Assembly (NCBI RefSeq): GCF_031085165.1
Contig: NZ_JAVHTY010000004.1
Coordinates: forward strand, 248,001 to 312,000
Reading direction: 5' to 3'
Length of the DNA stretch: 64,000 nt
Origin: Pseudomonas sp. 102515
GTDB taxonomy: Bacteria > Pseudomonadota > Gammaproteobacteria > Pseudomonadales > Pseudomonadaceae
The translations under genes were made by a program, and so were the position numbers. Within the stretch, counting starts at the first letter, position 1. Every line of letters starts with the position of its first letter. Positions 38,315-48,428 of this stretch are shown piece after piece. The notes beneath the pieces were generated by a model, which worked only from the letters and a program-made list of their open reading frames with translations, had not been told where the DNA came from and ran no database searches.

Positions 38315-39445
38315 ATGGCTCCAAACACCAGGCGTGAGGTATCCGTGCAGACCGTTCAGGATTACGTTGGCGGCAAGAACAACAATCTCAATCTGATTCG
38401 CATGATCGCGGCGCTCGCCGTGGTCTTCAGCCACAGTTTCGCCATCTCCAGTGGCACCGCCACGGCGGAACCCGGGCGCGAGAGCCTGGGCATGACGCTC
38501 GGCGACATCGCGGTCGACATTTTCTTCATCACCAGCGGTTTCCTGGTCACCAAGAGTCTGCTCAGCCGCGCCGACATCATCGATTTCGTCTGGGGCCGTG
38601 CCCTGCGCGTGGTGCCGGGGCTGCTGGTGATGCTGATGCTGACGGTGCTCGGCCTCGGCGCCTGGCTGACCCGGGCGCCGCTGCAGGATTATCTGAGCGA
38701 TCCCCAGACCTGGTTCTATCTGCTGAAGAACACCGGGCTGATCGCCGGCGCCGAATTCGACTTGCCCGGGCTGTTCGAGGGCAATCCGCTGCAGACCATC
38801 GTCAATGGCTCGCTGTGGACGCTGCCCTTCGAGGTGGGCATGTACGGCGCCCTGGCGCTGCTGTGGCTGGCCGTGCTCTGGCTGCGCCTGGACAGCCGGC
38901 ACTTCCAGCGCGCCATCCTGCTGTTCGCCGCGGGCGCGGCCCTGTTCAAGCTGTTCGCCTACTATTTCTTCGCCAGCGAATCGCACCTGCTGCGGCTGTT
39001 CCAGATGTTCTTTCTCGGCGGCGCCTTCTATGTGCTGCGCGGCTACATCCCCCTGTCGCGCGCGTTATTCGTCGCCGCCGTGGCGCTGCTGGCGGTGGCC
39101 ACCCCCGACCGTGACAGCTTCTTCCTGGTCTACAACCTGACGCTGGGCTATGTGCTGCTCTACCTCGCCTTCGTCCCGGGCGGGCGCATCCGTGCCTTCA
39201 ACGAGGTGGGCGACTATTCCTATGGCCTCTACATCTACTCCTTCCCGGTGCAGCAGACCCTGGCGGCGGTGATCCCCGGCATCGAGGCCTGGACCCTGGT
39301 GCTGCTCTCCATCGGCATCACCCTGCCGCTGGCAGTGGTGTCCTGGTTCCTGGTCGAGCGCCATGCCCTGGGCTATCGCCAGGCTTGCGCCACGGGCACC
39401 AAGGCGGTGTGGAAGCGCCTGGTTCCGCGCGCCCGGGTTGGCTGA
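38315..39445 (+). CDS. Acyltransferase 3 (OafA/YrhL type)
   Basis: A 376-residue membrane O-acyltransferase with about 10 helices. Near the N terminus LNLIRMIAALAVVFSHSFAI holds the conserved Arg and His of the family, then VDIFFITSGFLVTKSLL and the RALRVVPGLLVMLM segment. Such proteins acetylate surface polysaccharides; the acceptor here is unknown and no sugar gene cluster is adjacent, although an ArnT-like gene lies 3 kb away. ATG 38315 has a weak ribosome site, while GTG 38345 has GAGG seven bases upstream and may be the true start. Confidence 0.88.
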   Translation: MAPNTRREVSVQTVQDYVGGKNNNLNLIRMIAALAVVFSHSFAISSGTATAEPGRESLGMTLGDIAVDIFFITSGFLVTKSLLSRADIIDFVWGRALRVVPGLLVMLMLTVLGLGAWLTRAPLQDYLSDPQTWFYLLKNTGLIAGAEFDLPGLFEGNPLQTIVNGSLWTLPFEVGMYGALALLWLAVLWLRLDSRHFQRAILLFAAGAALFKLFAYYFFASESHLLRLFQMFFLGGAFYVLRGYIPLSRALFVAAVALLAVATPDRDSFFLVYNLTLGYVLLYLAFVPGGRIRAFNEVGDYSYGLYIYSFPVQQTLAAVIPGIEAWTLVLLSIGITLPLAVVSWFLVERHALGYRQACATGTKAVWKRLVPRARVG

Positions 39446-39551
39446 GGGGGAGCCGCGCGGGCGATCGCGGCAGGGCTGTATCGAGGTGCGAGCGTTTTGC
39501 CCTCTACGGCGGTCGTAACAGGGCATTGCTCAACCAAGGACGCCCCTTTCC

Positions 39552-40658
39552 ATGCTCGCCGCCCTCAAAGACGAATCCCTGCTGCTGGTCGCCATCGGCG
39601 CCACGGTGCTGGCCTATGTGTTCGAACACGCCCTGCTCGGCGGTGGCCAGACCCTGGCGCTGATCGCGGCCGGCGGTCTGATCGCCGCCATCATCTGCGC
39701 GGCCATGCGCGTGGCCCACCATGCCGAACTGCTGGCGGAAAAGGTCGGCGACCCCTACGGCACCATGATCCTGACCCTCTCCGCCGTGCTGGTGGAGGTG
39801 ATCATCCTGGCGATCATGATGAGCCACGACCATTCGCCGACCCTGGCCCGCGACACCATCTATGCCGCGGTGATGCTGGACATGAACGGCATCATCGGCC
39901 TGGCCGCGCTGCTCGGTGGCCTCAAGCACGGCGAACAGCCCTACAATGACGACTCCAGCCGCAGCTATGGGGTGATGATCATCACCGCGGTGAGCATCTC
40001 CATGCTGGTGCCGGAATTCATTCCCTCGGCCCAGTGGCACGTCTATTCCTTCTTCACCATCGGCGCCATGGCGCTGCTCTACACCCTGTTCCTGCGCATG
40101 CAGACCGGTCCGCACAGCTACTTCTTCAGCTACAACTACCCGGACAAGAAGCGCAAGCGTCCGGCGGTCGAGGGCGAAGCGGCTGATGCGGGCCATGGCG
40201 AAAACAGCGCCACCCTGTCCATCGCCATGCTGATCGTCGGCATCGTCGCCACCGGGGCCCTGGCCGAGGTGATGTCCAAGTCGCTGGATACCGGTCTGGA
40301 AGGCCTGGCCGTGCCAGCGCTGGTCCCCGCACTGGTGGTGGCGGTGATCTCCGCCAGCCCCGAGATCCTCACCGCGCTGCGCGCGGCCATGGCCAATCGC
40401 ATGCAGTCGGTGATCAACATCGCCCTGGGCGCCAGCCTGTCCACCGTGATCCTCACCGTGCCGGTGGTGGAGGCCATCGCCCTGTACAATGGCCAGCCCA
40501 TCCAGATGGCCATGACCCCGGTGCAGACGGTGATGATGGCCGTGACCCTGATCGTCGCCGCCATCAACCTCAACGATGGCGAAACCAACGCCATCGAGGG
40601 CATGACCCACTTCGTGCTGTTCGGCACCTTCATCATGCTGACCATTCTCGGTCTCTAG
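39552..40658 (+). CDS. chaA: Calcium/sodium:proton antiporter ChaA
   Basis: A 368-residue CaCA-superfamily antiporter. The two alpha repeats are visible: TLSAVLVEVIILAIMM near residue 77 and VAVISASPEILTAL near 265, each with the essential Glu. A hydrophilic loop (DKKRKRPAVEGEAADAGHGE) divides the halves. It expels calcium or sodium/potassium ions at alkaline pH. The dedA-like gene follows after 9 bp, so they are probably one operon. Confidence 0.92.
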   Translation: MLAALKDESLLLVAIGATVLAYVFEHALLGGGQTLALIAAGGLIAAIICAAMRVAHHAELLAEKVGDPYGTMILTLSAVLVEVIILAIMMSHDHSPTLARDTIYAAVMLDMNGIIGLAALLGGLKHGEQPYNDDSSRSYGVMIITAVSISMLVPEFIPSAQWHVYSFFTIGAMALLYTLFLRMQTGPHSYFFSYNYPDKKRKRPAVEGEAADAGHGENSATLSIAMLIVGIVATGALAEVMSKSLDTGLEGLAVPALVPALVVAVISASPEILTALRAAMANRMQSVINIALGASLSTVILTVPVVEAIALYNGQPIQMAMTPVQTVMMAVTLIVAAINLNDGETNAIEGMTHFVLFGTFIMLTILGL

Positions 40659-40667
40659 GGACGCGTC

Positions 40668-41231
40668 ATGATCGACAGCGAGGTCATCAGCAACTACGGC
40701 TACGGGGCCGCCGTCCTGGGCGCCCTGATCGAGGGCGACGGCGTGGCCATCCTGGCCGGCATCGCCGCGCGCCACGGCTATCTGCTGTTTCCGCTCACGG
40801 CCGTCTGCGTGGCCCTGGGCGGCTTCATCGGCGACCAGACGCTGTTCTTTCTCGGGCGTCGCTACGGCGACAGCATCCTCGGTCGCTTCAGGCGCCAGCA
40901 GGCGCGCATCGACTGGCTGCGCGGCCGCATCCATCGTCACGAAGCGCTGTGGATCATCGGCATCCGCTTCGCCTACGGCTTCCGCCTGATCGGCCCGCTG
41001 CTGATCGGCGCCAGCGGCGTACGTCCGCGGCGCTTCCTGTTCTACAACATCATTGGGGCGCTGCTCTGGGGCTTCGTCATGACCGGCATCGGTTATGCGG
41101 TGGGCGAGATCCTGCGGGATTTCTTCGCCGAGCATCATGTGTCGAAGCGGTGGCTGGTCGCGGCGGCGATCTGCGTGGTGGTGCTGTTCATTGGCGCCCG
41201 CGCCATCCTGCGGCGGCGGGAGGGGGTGTAG
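40668..41231 (+). CDS. DedA family membrane protein
   Basis: A 187-residue DedA/SNARE-associated family protein with about five hydrophobic segments. Typical: GDGVAILAGIAARHGYL, GGFIGDQTLFFLGRRYG, and the conserved basic motif RFAYGFRLIGPLLIGAS. Members take part in lipid-carrier recycling and membrane homeostasis. It lies 9 bp after chaA, suggesting a shared role in envelope or ion stress. A REP and repeat copy C follow. Confidence 0.9.
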   Translation: MIDSEVISNYGYGAAVLGALIEGDGVAILAGIAARHGYLLFPLTAVCVALGGFIGDQTLFFLGRRYGDSILGRFRRQQARIDWLRGRIHRHEALWIIGIRFAYGFRLIGPLLIGASGVRPRRFLFYNIIGALLWGFVMTGIGYAVGEILRDFFAEHHVSKRWLVAAAICVVVLFIGARAILRRREGV

Positions 41232-41246
41232 GGGGAAGGCGGCTGC

Positions 41247-42080
41247 GTAGGTTGGGTTGAGCGCAAGCGAAGCCCAACGCTTTGGGCTATTGGTGCCCTA
41301 GCTGATCATTGAGCCCTGCTGGCATTACTTGTTTCACCTGGCCGGCGACTTACTTTTCTTTGCTTGTGCAAAGAAAAGTAAGCAAAAGAAAGCACACCCC
41401 ACGCTTCGGCCCTCCGCTGCGCTCCGGGTCCCCTCGCTCCGGTGCCGCTCCAGGGGCACGGCACGAAGGGGCATCCTGCCCCTCGCGCCTCGCTCGGCGT
41501 CCTGCCTCGCATCCCCCTCCACGACACCTACACTCGGCCTCACTTACGGGGACGGGACGCAAGCCTTTCGGTTAGGTGTTCATAGGTTGTAGCGTGGAAA
41601 ACCGCGCAGCGTTTTCCACTGGTAGGCATCATGGCCATGCTCAGTGGACAAGGCTTCGCCGTTGTCCACGCTACGAGCTACGAGCTACGAGCTACGAGCT
41701 ACGAGCTACAGGTTTTTGTGGCTCTTCAACTAACACTTTCAGGCGCGCGAATCGCCCCGTTCAGGAGGGCGAACGCCAGTGTCGTGGAGTGGGTCGAGCC
41801 GCCTGGATGCGGCGAGAGGTCCAGTGGGCCATGGACGGCCCATCTGGACCGACCACGGAACGGCGCTGGCGTGAGCGAAACGTAGCGAAGCGAATCACCC
41901 GGAGCGCAGCGTAGGGCCGGATGGTGGGGCAAGCGTTTTTGCTTACTTTTTTCGCGTTTGAAAAAAGTGAGTCGCCCGGGTGGGCGAAACAAGAGCCAAA
42001 AGCAGACCGTGATAAACAGCTAGGGAACCTATAACTCTAACCGCAATCCGTTGGGCTTCGCTCCGCTCAACCCAACCTGC
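41247..42080. repeat. Long composite palindromic repeat, copy C
   Basis: An 834-bp element bounded by REP-1 units (41247-41278 forward; 42050-42080 reversed) between the converging dedA-like and ilvE genes. Left arm: GGCGACTTACTTTTCTTTGC-TTGT-GCAAAGAAAAGTAAGC in parts. Right arm: GCTTACTTTTTTCGC...GAAAAAAGTGAGTCGCC. The arms stay complementary further in: CGGCCCTCCGCTGCGCTCCGG on the left mirrors the reverse of CCGGAGCGCAGCGTAGGGCCG on the right, with few mismatches. The centre holds a REP-2 pair (41588-41674). Confidence 0.85.
41671..41705 (+). repeat. 7-bp tandem repeat in copy C
   Basis: Five perfect copies of CTACGAG in a row, starting from the CTAC end of the right-hand REP-2. Copies A and B have only one unit here, so this is a local expansion by slippage. 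Confidence 0.9.
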
Positions 42081-42101
42081 CCGCCAACCCATCTCCCCAA
42101 C

Positions 42102-42129
42102 GAAGAAGGCGCCCTGAGGCGCCTTCTTC
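42102..42129 (-). terminator. Terminator hairpin after ilvE
   Basis: A perfect 12-bp stem, GAAGAAGGCGCC / GGCGCCTTCTTC, with a 4-base loop, about 20 bp past the ilvE stop. On the minus strand the stem ends in CCTTCTTCGTT, which gives a partial T tract; it may work in both directions. Confidence 0.75.
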
Positions 42130-42149
42130 AAACTAAACCAATCCTCAAG

Positions 42150-43169
42150 TCAGACCTTGACGATCCAACCCTCCGGCGCCGGCTTGTCGCCGGTCTGGAT
42201 ACCGGTCAGTTCTTCATACAGCTTGCGCGTCACCGGGCCGACGTCGGTCAGGCTGTGGAAGACGTGCAGCTTCTCGCCGTACTGGATGCCGCCGATGGGG
42301 GTGATGACCGCCGCGGTGCCGCAGGCGCCGGCTTCGACGAACTGGTCGAGCTGGTCGATATGGACGTCGCCCTCGACCACTTCCAGGTTCAGCCGCTCGC
42401 GCGCCAGGTCCATCAGCGACATGCGGGTCACGCCCGGCAGCACCGACTCGGAACGCGGGGTGACGAACTTGCCGTCGCCGGTGATGGCGAAGAAGTTGGC
42501 CGAACCGACTTCCTCGATCTTGCTGTGGGTCAGGGGGTCCAGGTAGATGCAGTCGGCGAAGCCTTCGGCCTTGGCCTGGGCGCCGGGCATCAGGCTGGCG
42601 GCGTAGTTGCCGCCGACCTTGGCGGCGCCGGTGCCCTGGGGCGCGGCGCGGTCGTAGCCGGAGATCACGAAGTTGTGCGGGGTCATGCCGCCCTTGAAGT
42701 AGGCGCCGACCGGGATGCCGAACACCACGAAGTGGAACTCGGGGGCGGTGCGCACACCGATGTTGTCACCCACGCCGATGACGAAGGGGCGCAGGTAGAA
42801 GGCGCCGCCGGTGCCGTGGGGCGGAATCCAGGCCTCGTTGGCCTTGACCACCTGCTGGCAGGCGTCGATGAACATCTCGGTGGGGACCGGCGGCATTAGC
42901 AGGCGGGCGCAGCTCCTGTGCATGCGCGCGGCGTTGCGGTCGGGGCGGAACAGGTTGATGGAGCCGTCCTGGCAGCGATAGGCCTTGAGGCCTTCGAAGC
43001 ACTGCTGGCCGTAGTGAATGGCCGTGGAGCCTTCGCTGATGTGCAGCTGGTTGTCGCGAGTCAGCTCGCCGGGTCCCCAGCTGCCGTTGCGATAGGTGGC
43101 GATATAGCGGAAGTCGGTCTTGATGTAGTCGAAACCGAGGGTCTTCCAATCGATGTCCGCAGCGCTCAT
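42150..43169 (-). CDS. ilvE: Branched-chain amino acid aminotransferase
   Basis: A 339-residue class IV PLP aminotransferase of the long (BCAT type II) form. The PLP lysine is Lys184 in GAAKVGGNYAAS, with HYGQQCFEGLKAY near residue 52 and EEVGSANFF, both typical. It performs the last step of leucine, isoleucine and valine synthesis and the first step of their breakdown. GAGGA precedes ATG 43169. It is a single-gene unit ended by the hairpin at 42102-42129. Confidence 0.95.
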   Translation of the reverse strand: MSAADIDWKTLGFDYIKTDFRYIATYRNGSWGPGELTRDNQLHISEGSTAIHYGQQCFEGLKAYRCQDGSINLFRPDRNAARMHRSCARLLMPPVPTEMFIDACQQVVKANEAWIPPHGTGGAFYLRPFVIGVGDNIGVRTAPEFHFVVFGIPVGAYFKGGMTPHNFVISGYDRAAPQGTGAAKVGGNYAASLMPGAQAKAEGFADCIYLDPLTHSKIEEVGSANFFAITGDGKFVTPRSESVLPGVTRMSLMDLARERLNLEVVEGDVHIDQLDQFVEAGACGTAAVITPIGGIQYGEKLHVFHSLTDVGPVTRKLYEELTGIQTGDKPAPEGWIVKV

Positions 43170-43271
43170 AGATCCTCGCAGTGCTCTCCGGCGGCTAGGC
43201 CGGTCGTTTCGTGGTCGGGCCGTGCGCCTCGCCGGCGACGGTTCAAGGGGATGGACGAGACGGGCTCGTCG

Positions 43272-43418
43272 CTAGGTTCTGTATGAAAAGTCGCCGAGCG
43301 AAGGTCAGGCAAGGCGAAAATCGGCGAGGAAGCGGAGTTCACGAGTGGTAAATGAGCATTCCGAGCTGATTTTTAACGCAGCATCACCGAGCGCAGGCAC
43401 TTTTCGTACAGAGCCTAG
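43272..43418. mobile_element. IS5-like MITE, 147 bp including CTAG target duplication
   Basis: Terminal inverted repeats of about 16 bp, GGTTCTGTATGAAAAGT on the left and the reverse of ACTTTTCGTACAGAGCC on the right (two mismatches), flanked on both sides by CTAG. The YTAR-type 4-bp duplication is that of the IS5 group. The interior has no gene. It lies in the 386-bp gap upstream of ilvE; the remainder of that gap shows nothing recognisable. Confidence 0.75.
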
Positions 43419-43555
43419 ACTGTGAAAGATACCGCTTATCCGGACCTCTGGGGGCACCTTTCAGCCAATCGGGTCTCCAAAGTCTGAAGCTGGCCCTTTG
43501 CCGCCTTCGCCTGCTGCCTCAGGCTAGACGCCGGGGTCATCACCAGGAGCTCGTT

Positions 43556-44047
43556 TTGAAAACAACGATGGCGTTGCTGGGTGCCTTGACCCTGCCAACG
43601 CTTACGGCGCAGGCCGCCGGTATCTTCACCGATGGATTCGACGCAGCGCTCAATCGCCGGGTCATCGAATGGCGGGGCGCGCCCTCGCCGGAAGGCATCG
43701 TCTTCAGCGTCATCGCCAGTCAGTTCAAGACCAGTGCCGGCAATGCCACCACCGATTTCCGCACGCAGCTCTCCACCTTTGGCGACAAGGTGCGCTTCCA
43801 TGGCTGCAGCGCCAGTCGCTGGGAGATGAACGGCCAGATCTACCTGCCGCTCAAGGGCCAGTACCGCATGGCCGGGCTGGACGAGCGCTATGGTGAATAC
43901 TTCGTCGCCCAGCCCACCCGCCAGGACCTGGAGTGGGTGGCCATGAACACCCGCGTTCACTATCGCCTCTGCCGCCTGCGCGAAACCCTGACAGCCGAGG
44001 ACCTGCAGGGCCTGCGCTGGGTGTTGCAGGCGGCGGAGGCGAATTAG
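43556..44047 (+). CDS. Exported protein of unknown function
   Basis: A 163-residue protein with a signal peptide (MKTTMALLGALTLPTLTAQA, cleavage near residue 20). The mature part of about 143 residues has two Cys (SRFHGCSAS-type region and YRLCRLR) that could form a disulfide. No family recognised. The start is TTG 43556: AGGAG lies seven bases ahead and the signal peptide needs the lysine of this reading. It converges on the alcohol dehydrogenase gene with a 6-bp gap. Confidence 0.75.
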   Translation: MKTTMALLGALTLPTLTAQAAGIFTDGFDAALNRRVIEWRGAPSPEGIVFSVIASQFKTSAGNATTDFRTQLSTFGDKVRFHGCSASRWEMNGQIYLPLKGQYRMAGLDERYGEYFVAQPTRQDLEWVAMNTRVHYRLCRLRETLTAEDLQGLRWVLQAAEAN

Positions 44048-44053
44048 TCGGGG

Positions 44054-45097
44054 CTAGTCGAAGCGGGTGATGACGGTGACCCCGGTGCCTGCGAAGCTGT
44101 CCAGGTGCATCAGCGCCGCGCTGGACTCGGCCAGGCTGATCTCGCGGCCGATCAGCTTCTCCGGGGCCAGGGTGCCCTGGCGCAGCATGGCCATCAGCAC
44201 ATCGTAGCGATGGGCCTGCATGCCATGGCTGCCGAGGATCTCCAGCTCCCGGGCGATGACCAGGTTCATCGGCAGCGCCGGGGTCGCCTGGTCGCCCAGC
44301 AGCAACCCGACCTGGACGTGCCTGCCGCGCTTGCGCAGGCAGGCGATGGAGTTGCAGCAGGTGGTGGGGTGACCCAGGGCGTCGAGGGAAACGTGAGCAC
44401 CACCCCCGGTCAGTTCCTGCACCGCTTCGGGCACGCTGGCCACCTGGGTGGCCTCTAGCGTCGCCACCGCGCCGAGGCGGCGCGCCAGGGCCAGCTTGTC
44501 GGCGGTGATGTCGATGGCCACCACCTGGGCGCCCAGGGCGCGGGCGATCATGATCGCCGAGAGGCCGACGCCGCCGCAGCCGTGCACCGCCACCCACTGG
44601 CCGGCGCTGACCCGGCCCTGATCGACCACCGCGCGAAAGGCCGTCGCGAAACGACAGCCCAGGCTCGCCGCCGTGGCGAAATCCAGCTGCTCGGGCAGGG
44701 CGACCAGGTTGAGATCGGCCTGGTGGATGCCGACGTACTGGGCGAAAGACCCCCAGTGGGTGAAGCCGGGCTGGAATTGGTGATCGCAGACCTGCTGGTG
44801 ACCGGCATGGCACTGGGGACAGGCGCCGCAGCCGCCGACGAAGGGCACCGTCACCCGGTCGCCAATGCGCCAGCGGGTGACGTCCCTGCCCACCGCCTCC
44901 ACCACCCCGGCCAGCTCGTGACCCGGCACATGGGGCAGCTCGATGTCGCTGTCGTGACCGACCCAGCCATGCCAGTCGCTGCGGCAGACGCCGGTGGCCA
45001 TGACCTTGAGCACGACGCCGTGGGGCTCGGGGGTGGGGTCTGCGACCGTGGTCAGGCGGGGTGGCGCGGAAAAGGCTTCATAGACGACGGCTTGCAT
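44054..45097 (-). CDS. Zinc-dependent alcohol dehydrogenase
   Basis: A 347-residue MDR-superfamily dehydrogenase with both zinc sites. Catalytic zinc: Cys in [10 protein letters not shown] and His-Glu in VPGHELAG. Structural zinc: the four Cys in [17 protein letters not shown]. The NAD loop is GCGGVGLSA. It oxidises an alcohol or reduces an aldehyde with NAD(P); the substrate is unknown, although its closest relatives act on medium-chain or aromatic alcohols. The start is at ATG 45097, the family start; the frame runs on upstream as a shadow of polB. Confidence 0.9.
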   Translation of the reverse strand: MQAVVYEAFSAPPRLTTVADPTPEPHGVVLKVMATGVCRSDWHGWVGHDSDIELPHVPGHELAGVVEAVGRDVTRWRIGDRVTVPFVGGCGACPQCHAGHQQVCDHQFQPGFTHWGSFAQYVGIHQADLNLVALPEQLDFATAASLGCRFATAFRAVVDQGRVSAGQWVAVHGCGGVGLSAIMIARALGAQVVAIDITADKLALARRLGAVATLEATQVASVPEAVQELTGGGAHVSLDALGHPTTCCNSIACLRKRGRHVQVGLLLGDQATPALPMNLVIARELEILGSHGMQAHRYDVLMAMLRQGTLAPEKLIGREISLAESSAALMHLDSFAGTGVTVITRFD

Positions 45098-45192
45098 GGC
45101 GGGTCCTCGGGCTGGATGACGACTCCAGTATGGCAAGCCGCGCGAAGTTAGCCTGTCCGCTTGCCGGTGCTGCCGGCGGACGTGCCGCCCAG

Positions 45193-45885
45193 CTAGCCCG
45201 CCAGGGCCTGCACGTCCTGCCAGGTGGCCGGCGCCTCGTCGCCCAGCGCCTGCACCAGGGCGGCCTTGAGTCGGCAATCGGGCAGGGCGCGATGGGTTTC
45301 CTGTACGGCGACGCCCTGCTGGCGGGCGGCCATGGCCAGGGACTTGCGGCGCCAGCCGTCCTGGCTGCGACTGTTCAGACTCGGCTCCTGCCAGAAGTGC
45401 GCATAGAGCTGCATCAGGCAGTGCAGACGGGTGCCATCCACCAGTTGCACCGGTGGCGTCTCCCGTTCCAGTTCCGGCGGCAGGGCCTGGCCGTGGCGGC
45501 GGGCATTGTGGGCCAGCAGGCGATAGTCGAAGGCCATGCCATAGGCCAGTACGGTGCGGCCCTGCAACAGTGGCCAGAGGGCGGCGAACACTTCGGGAAA
45601 GCGCGGCGCCTGGGCCAGGTGGGCATCGGTCAGGCCGTGGATCAGGGTCGCCTCGCGGGGTACGGCGATGCTCGGGCGGACCAGGGTATCGAGCAGCACC
45701 CGGCCGCTGAGGGTCATGATCGCGACCTCGATCAGCTGGGCATCCTCGCCCAGACCGGTCGCCTCGGTATCCAGCACCAGGACGTCCTGCTCCAGCCAGC
45801 GACGTGCCTGCTCGCGCACCCGTGCTTGCTGGGCGTTGTAGCGGGGGGAGACAGCGCTGGAAAAAGACGACGACAACGGATTCAT
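45193..45885 (-). CDS. 3'-5' exonuclease, DnaQ-like
   Basis: A 230-residue DEDDh exonuclease. Exo I is [21 protein letters not shown] (in parts; Asp and Glu about 41-43), Exo II is in [18 protein letters not shown], and Exo III is [14 protein letters not shown] near residue 205. It removes nucleotides from 3' ends in repair or RNA/DNA turnover. It diverges from polB, so a joint repair role is possible. ATG 45885 is the first Met that keeps all motifs; the ribosome site is weak. Confidence 0.85.
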   Translation of the reverse strand: MNPLSSSFSSAVSPRYNAQQARVREQARRWLEQDVLVLDTEATGLGEDAQLIEVAIMTLSGRVLLDTLVRPSIAVPREATLIHGLTDAHLAQAPRFPEVFAALWPLLQGRTVLAYGMAFDYRLLAHNARRHGQALPPELERETPPVQLVDGTRLHCLMQLYAHFWQEPSLNSRSQDGWRRKSLAMAARQQGVAVQETHRALPDCRLKAALVQALGDEAPATWQDVQALAG

Positions 45886-46073
45886 ACACGGCCTGACAGC
45901 TGAAACCAAGGGTGCGCCCAGGAACCGAACAGTCGGCTCTACGACGGGTGTGGGCATTCGATGCAAGATCATCGCCACAGGACACAGGCCATTCGGCAGG
46001 GGCGACGAGCGGACCACCTGGCGCGCCGAGGTCGCCTGTGCTGGCTGGCCTTGCGAGAATGGGTCCTTCATCC

Positions 46074-48428
46074 ATGTCGAGGAGCGCCACCGCTTTGGCC
46101 GCCGTCCAGGGTTTCTTGCTGACACGCCTCTGGCGCGAGACTTCCACCGGGATGGAACTGGTGTTCTGGTTCGCCACCGACCGCGGTCCGCACCAGCTGC
46201 GGGTGCCGGCGCAGCAGGCGGTGGCCTTCGCCCCGGCCGCGCGACGGGCGGACATCGAGCGCCTGCTGCCGGCCGGGGTGGAGATCCGCGAGCTGGCCCT
46301 GCAGGACTTCCAGCGGCGCCCCGTCCTGGGGCTCTATGCGCCGCGCTATCGCACCTTGCGCGAACTGGAACAGCGCCTTCCCGCCGCCGGCATCGATGTC
46401 TACGAGACGGACATCGCCCCGGCGGATCGCTTTCTCATGGAACGCTTCATCACCGCGCCGGTGACGCTGCCCACCGCCGACGGCGCGCCCTTGCGGCCGG
46501 ATCCCGACTATCGCCCCACGCTGCGCACCCTGTCGCTGGACATCGAGACCAGCGAGCGCGGCGAGCTCTACAGCATCGGCCTGCACGGCTGCGGCCAGCG
46601 CCAGGTGTACATGCTCGGCCCCCCCACCGGGGAAGACGCCGCGGTGGACTTCGACCTGGAATACGTCGCCGACCGCGCCACCCTGCTCGAACGCCTCAAT
46701 GCCTGGATGACGCGCCATGATCCCGACGTCATCATCGGCTGGAGCGTGCTGCAGTTCGACATCCGCGTGCTCCACGAACATGCACGCAAACTGGGCGTGC
46801 CGCTGCACCTGGGGCGTGGCGCCGTGGAGGACGATCGCTACGAACCCGGCGGCCAGGGCCGGCCCTTCCATGCCCTGCTGGCCGGGCGGCCGATCATCGA
46901 CGGGGTGGAGGCGCTCAAGTCGGCGACCTGGGTGTTTCCCTCCTACAGCCTGGAAAACGTCAGCCGCACCCTGCTGGGCGAAGGCAAGGCCATCGACGAT
47001 CCCCACGACCGCATGGCCTCGATCAACCGCATGTTCGCCGGCGAGAAGAGCGCCCTGGCGCGCTACAACCTGGTGGATTGCGAACTGGTCACGCGGATCT
47101 TCGCCAAGACCGGGCTGCTGCGCTTCCTGCTGGAGCGCGCCAGCGTCACCGGTCTGCCGCTGGAGCGTCACGGCGCCTCCATCGCCGCCTTCTACCACCT
47201 CTATCTGCCGCTGATGCACCGCCAGGGCTTCGTCGCGCCCAACCTCGGCGCCCAGCCGCCCGAGGCCAGCCCCGGCGGTTTCGTCATGGATTCCAGGCCC
47301 GGACTCTACGACTCGGTGCTGGTGCTGGACTACAAGAGCCTCTATCCCTCGTTGATCCGCACCTTTCTCATCGATCCGGTGGGCCTGGTGGAGGGCCTGG
47401 CGCTACCCGAGGACGAGACGGTACCGGGCTTTCGCGGCGCGCGCTTCCATCGCACCCGGCACTGCCTGCCGGAGATGGTGGCGCGGGTCTGGGAGGGGCG
47501 CGACGCCGCCAAGCGCGCCGGCAACGCACCCCTGGCCCAGGCGCTGAAGATCATCATGAACAGCTTCTATGGCGTGCTGGGCACCCCGCACTGCCGCTTC
47601 TTCGATCACCGTCTGGCCTCGTCCATCACCCTGCGCGGCCACGCGGTGATGCACCAGACCCGCGAGCTGATCGAGGCGCGTGGCCATCGGGTGATCTATG
47701 GCGACACCGACTCCACCTTCGTCTGGCTCGGGGCTGCCCATGCCGAAGCCGAGGCCGAGCGCATCGGTCGCGACCTGGTGGCGGCGGTCAATGCCCACTG
47801 GCGCGCGCAACTGCAGGTCGAGCTGGGACTGGAAAGCCACCTGGAGCTGCAGTACGAGACCCACTTCAGTCGCTTTCTCATGCCCACCATCCGCGGCGCG
47901 GAGGAGGGCAGCAAGAAGAGATACGCCGGGCTGCGACCGGGTGCCGATGGTCAGCCGGAACTGGTGTTCAAGGGGCTGGAAACGGTGCGCAGCGACTGGT
48001 CGCCGCTGGCCCAGCGCTTCCAGCGCGAGCTCTACCTGCGCATCTTCACCGGCGAGCCCCACGAGGACTATGTGCGCGACTTCGTCGCCTGCACCCGCGC
48101 CGGCGACCTGGACGACCTGCTGGTCTATCGCAAGCGCCTGCGCCGGCCGCTGGAGGAGTACCGGAGCAACCTCTCGCCCCAGGTCCGCGCGGCGCGGCTG
48201 CTGGAGGCGGAAGGCGCCCGCCTGGGACGCCGCAGCCGCTTTCGCCGCGGCGGCTGGATCAGCTACCTGATCACCACCGCCGGCGCCGAACCGGTCGAAC
48301 TGCCCCATGCGCCGCCAGACTACGACCACTATGTGCAGCGCCAGCTGGCGCCGGTGGCCGACGCCATCCTGCCCTTCGTCGGCGACCGCTTCGATCGCCT
48401 GCTGGATCGGCAGATGGGGTTGTTCTGA
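46074..48428 (+). CDS. polB: DNA polymerase II
   Basis: A 784-residue family B polymerase, almost the same length as E. coli PolB. Exonuclease: [14 protein letters not shown], then [14 protein letters not shown]. Polymerase: [26 protein letters not shown] and [10 protein letters not shown], all with the carboxylates present. It performs repair synthesis and bypass of damage. In E. coli the gene is under LexA; no 16-bp CTG-N10-CAG box was seen in the 190 bp upstream. ATG 46074 is chosen by length; the frame runs to 45912. Its stop overlaps the next gene (ATGA). Confidence 0.95.
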   Translation: MSRSATALAAVQGFLLTRLWRETSTGMELVFWFATDRGPHQLRVPAQQAVAFAPAARRADIERLLPAGVEIRELALQDFQRRPVLGLYAPRYRTLRELEQRLPAAGIDVYETDIAPADRFLMERFITAPVTLPTADGAPLRPDPDYRPTLRTLSLDIETSERGELYSIGLHGCGQRQVYMLGPPTGEDAAVDFDLEYVADRATLLERLNAWMTRHDPDVIIGWSVLQFDIRVLHEHARKLGVPLHLGRGAVEDDRYEPGGQGRPFHALLAGRPIIDGVEALKSATWVFPSYSLENVSRTLLGEGKAIDDPHDRMASINRMFAGEKSALARYNLVDCELVTRIFAKTGLLRFLLERASVTGLPLERHGASIAAFYHLYLPLMHRQGFVAPNLGAQPPEASPGGFVMDSRPGLYDSVLVLDYKSLYPSLIRTFLIDPVGLVEGLALPEDETVPGFRGARFHRTRHCLPEMVARVWEGRDAAKRAGNAPLAQALKIIMNSFYGVLGTPHCRFFDHRLASSITLRGHAVMHQTRELIEARGHRVIYGDTDSTFVWLGAAHAEAEAERIGRDLVAAVNAHWRAQLQVELGLESHLELQYETHFSRFLMPTIRGAEEGSKKRYAGLRPGADGQPELVFKGLETVRSDWSPLAQRFQRELYLRIFTGEPHEDYVRDFVACTRAGDLDDLLVYRKRLRRPLEEYRSNLSPQVRAARLLEAEGARLGRRSRFRRGGWISYLITTAGAEPVELPHAPPDYDHYVQRQLAPVADAILPFVGDRFDRLLDRQMGLF

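Noticed and set aside
41671-41705. Possible CRISPR-like repeat array
   Set aside because: The units are 7 bp and contiguous, without spacers, and no cas gene is present.
45886-46073. LexA (SOS) box ahead of polB
   Set aside because: CTG and CAG triplets occur but not at the 10-base spacing of a LexA site; no AT-rich core is present.
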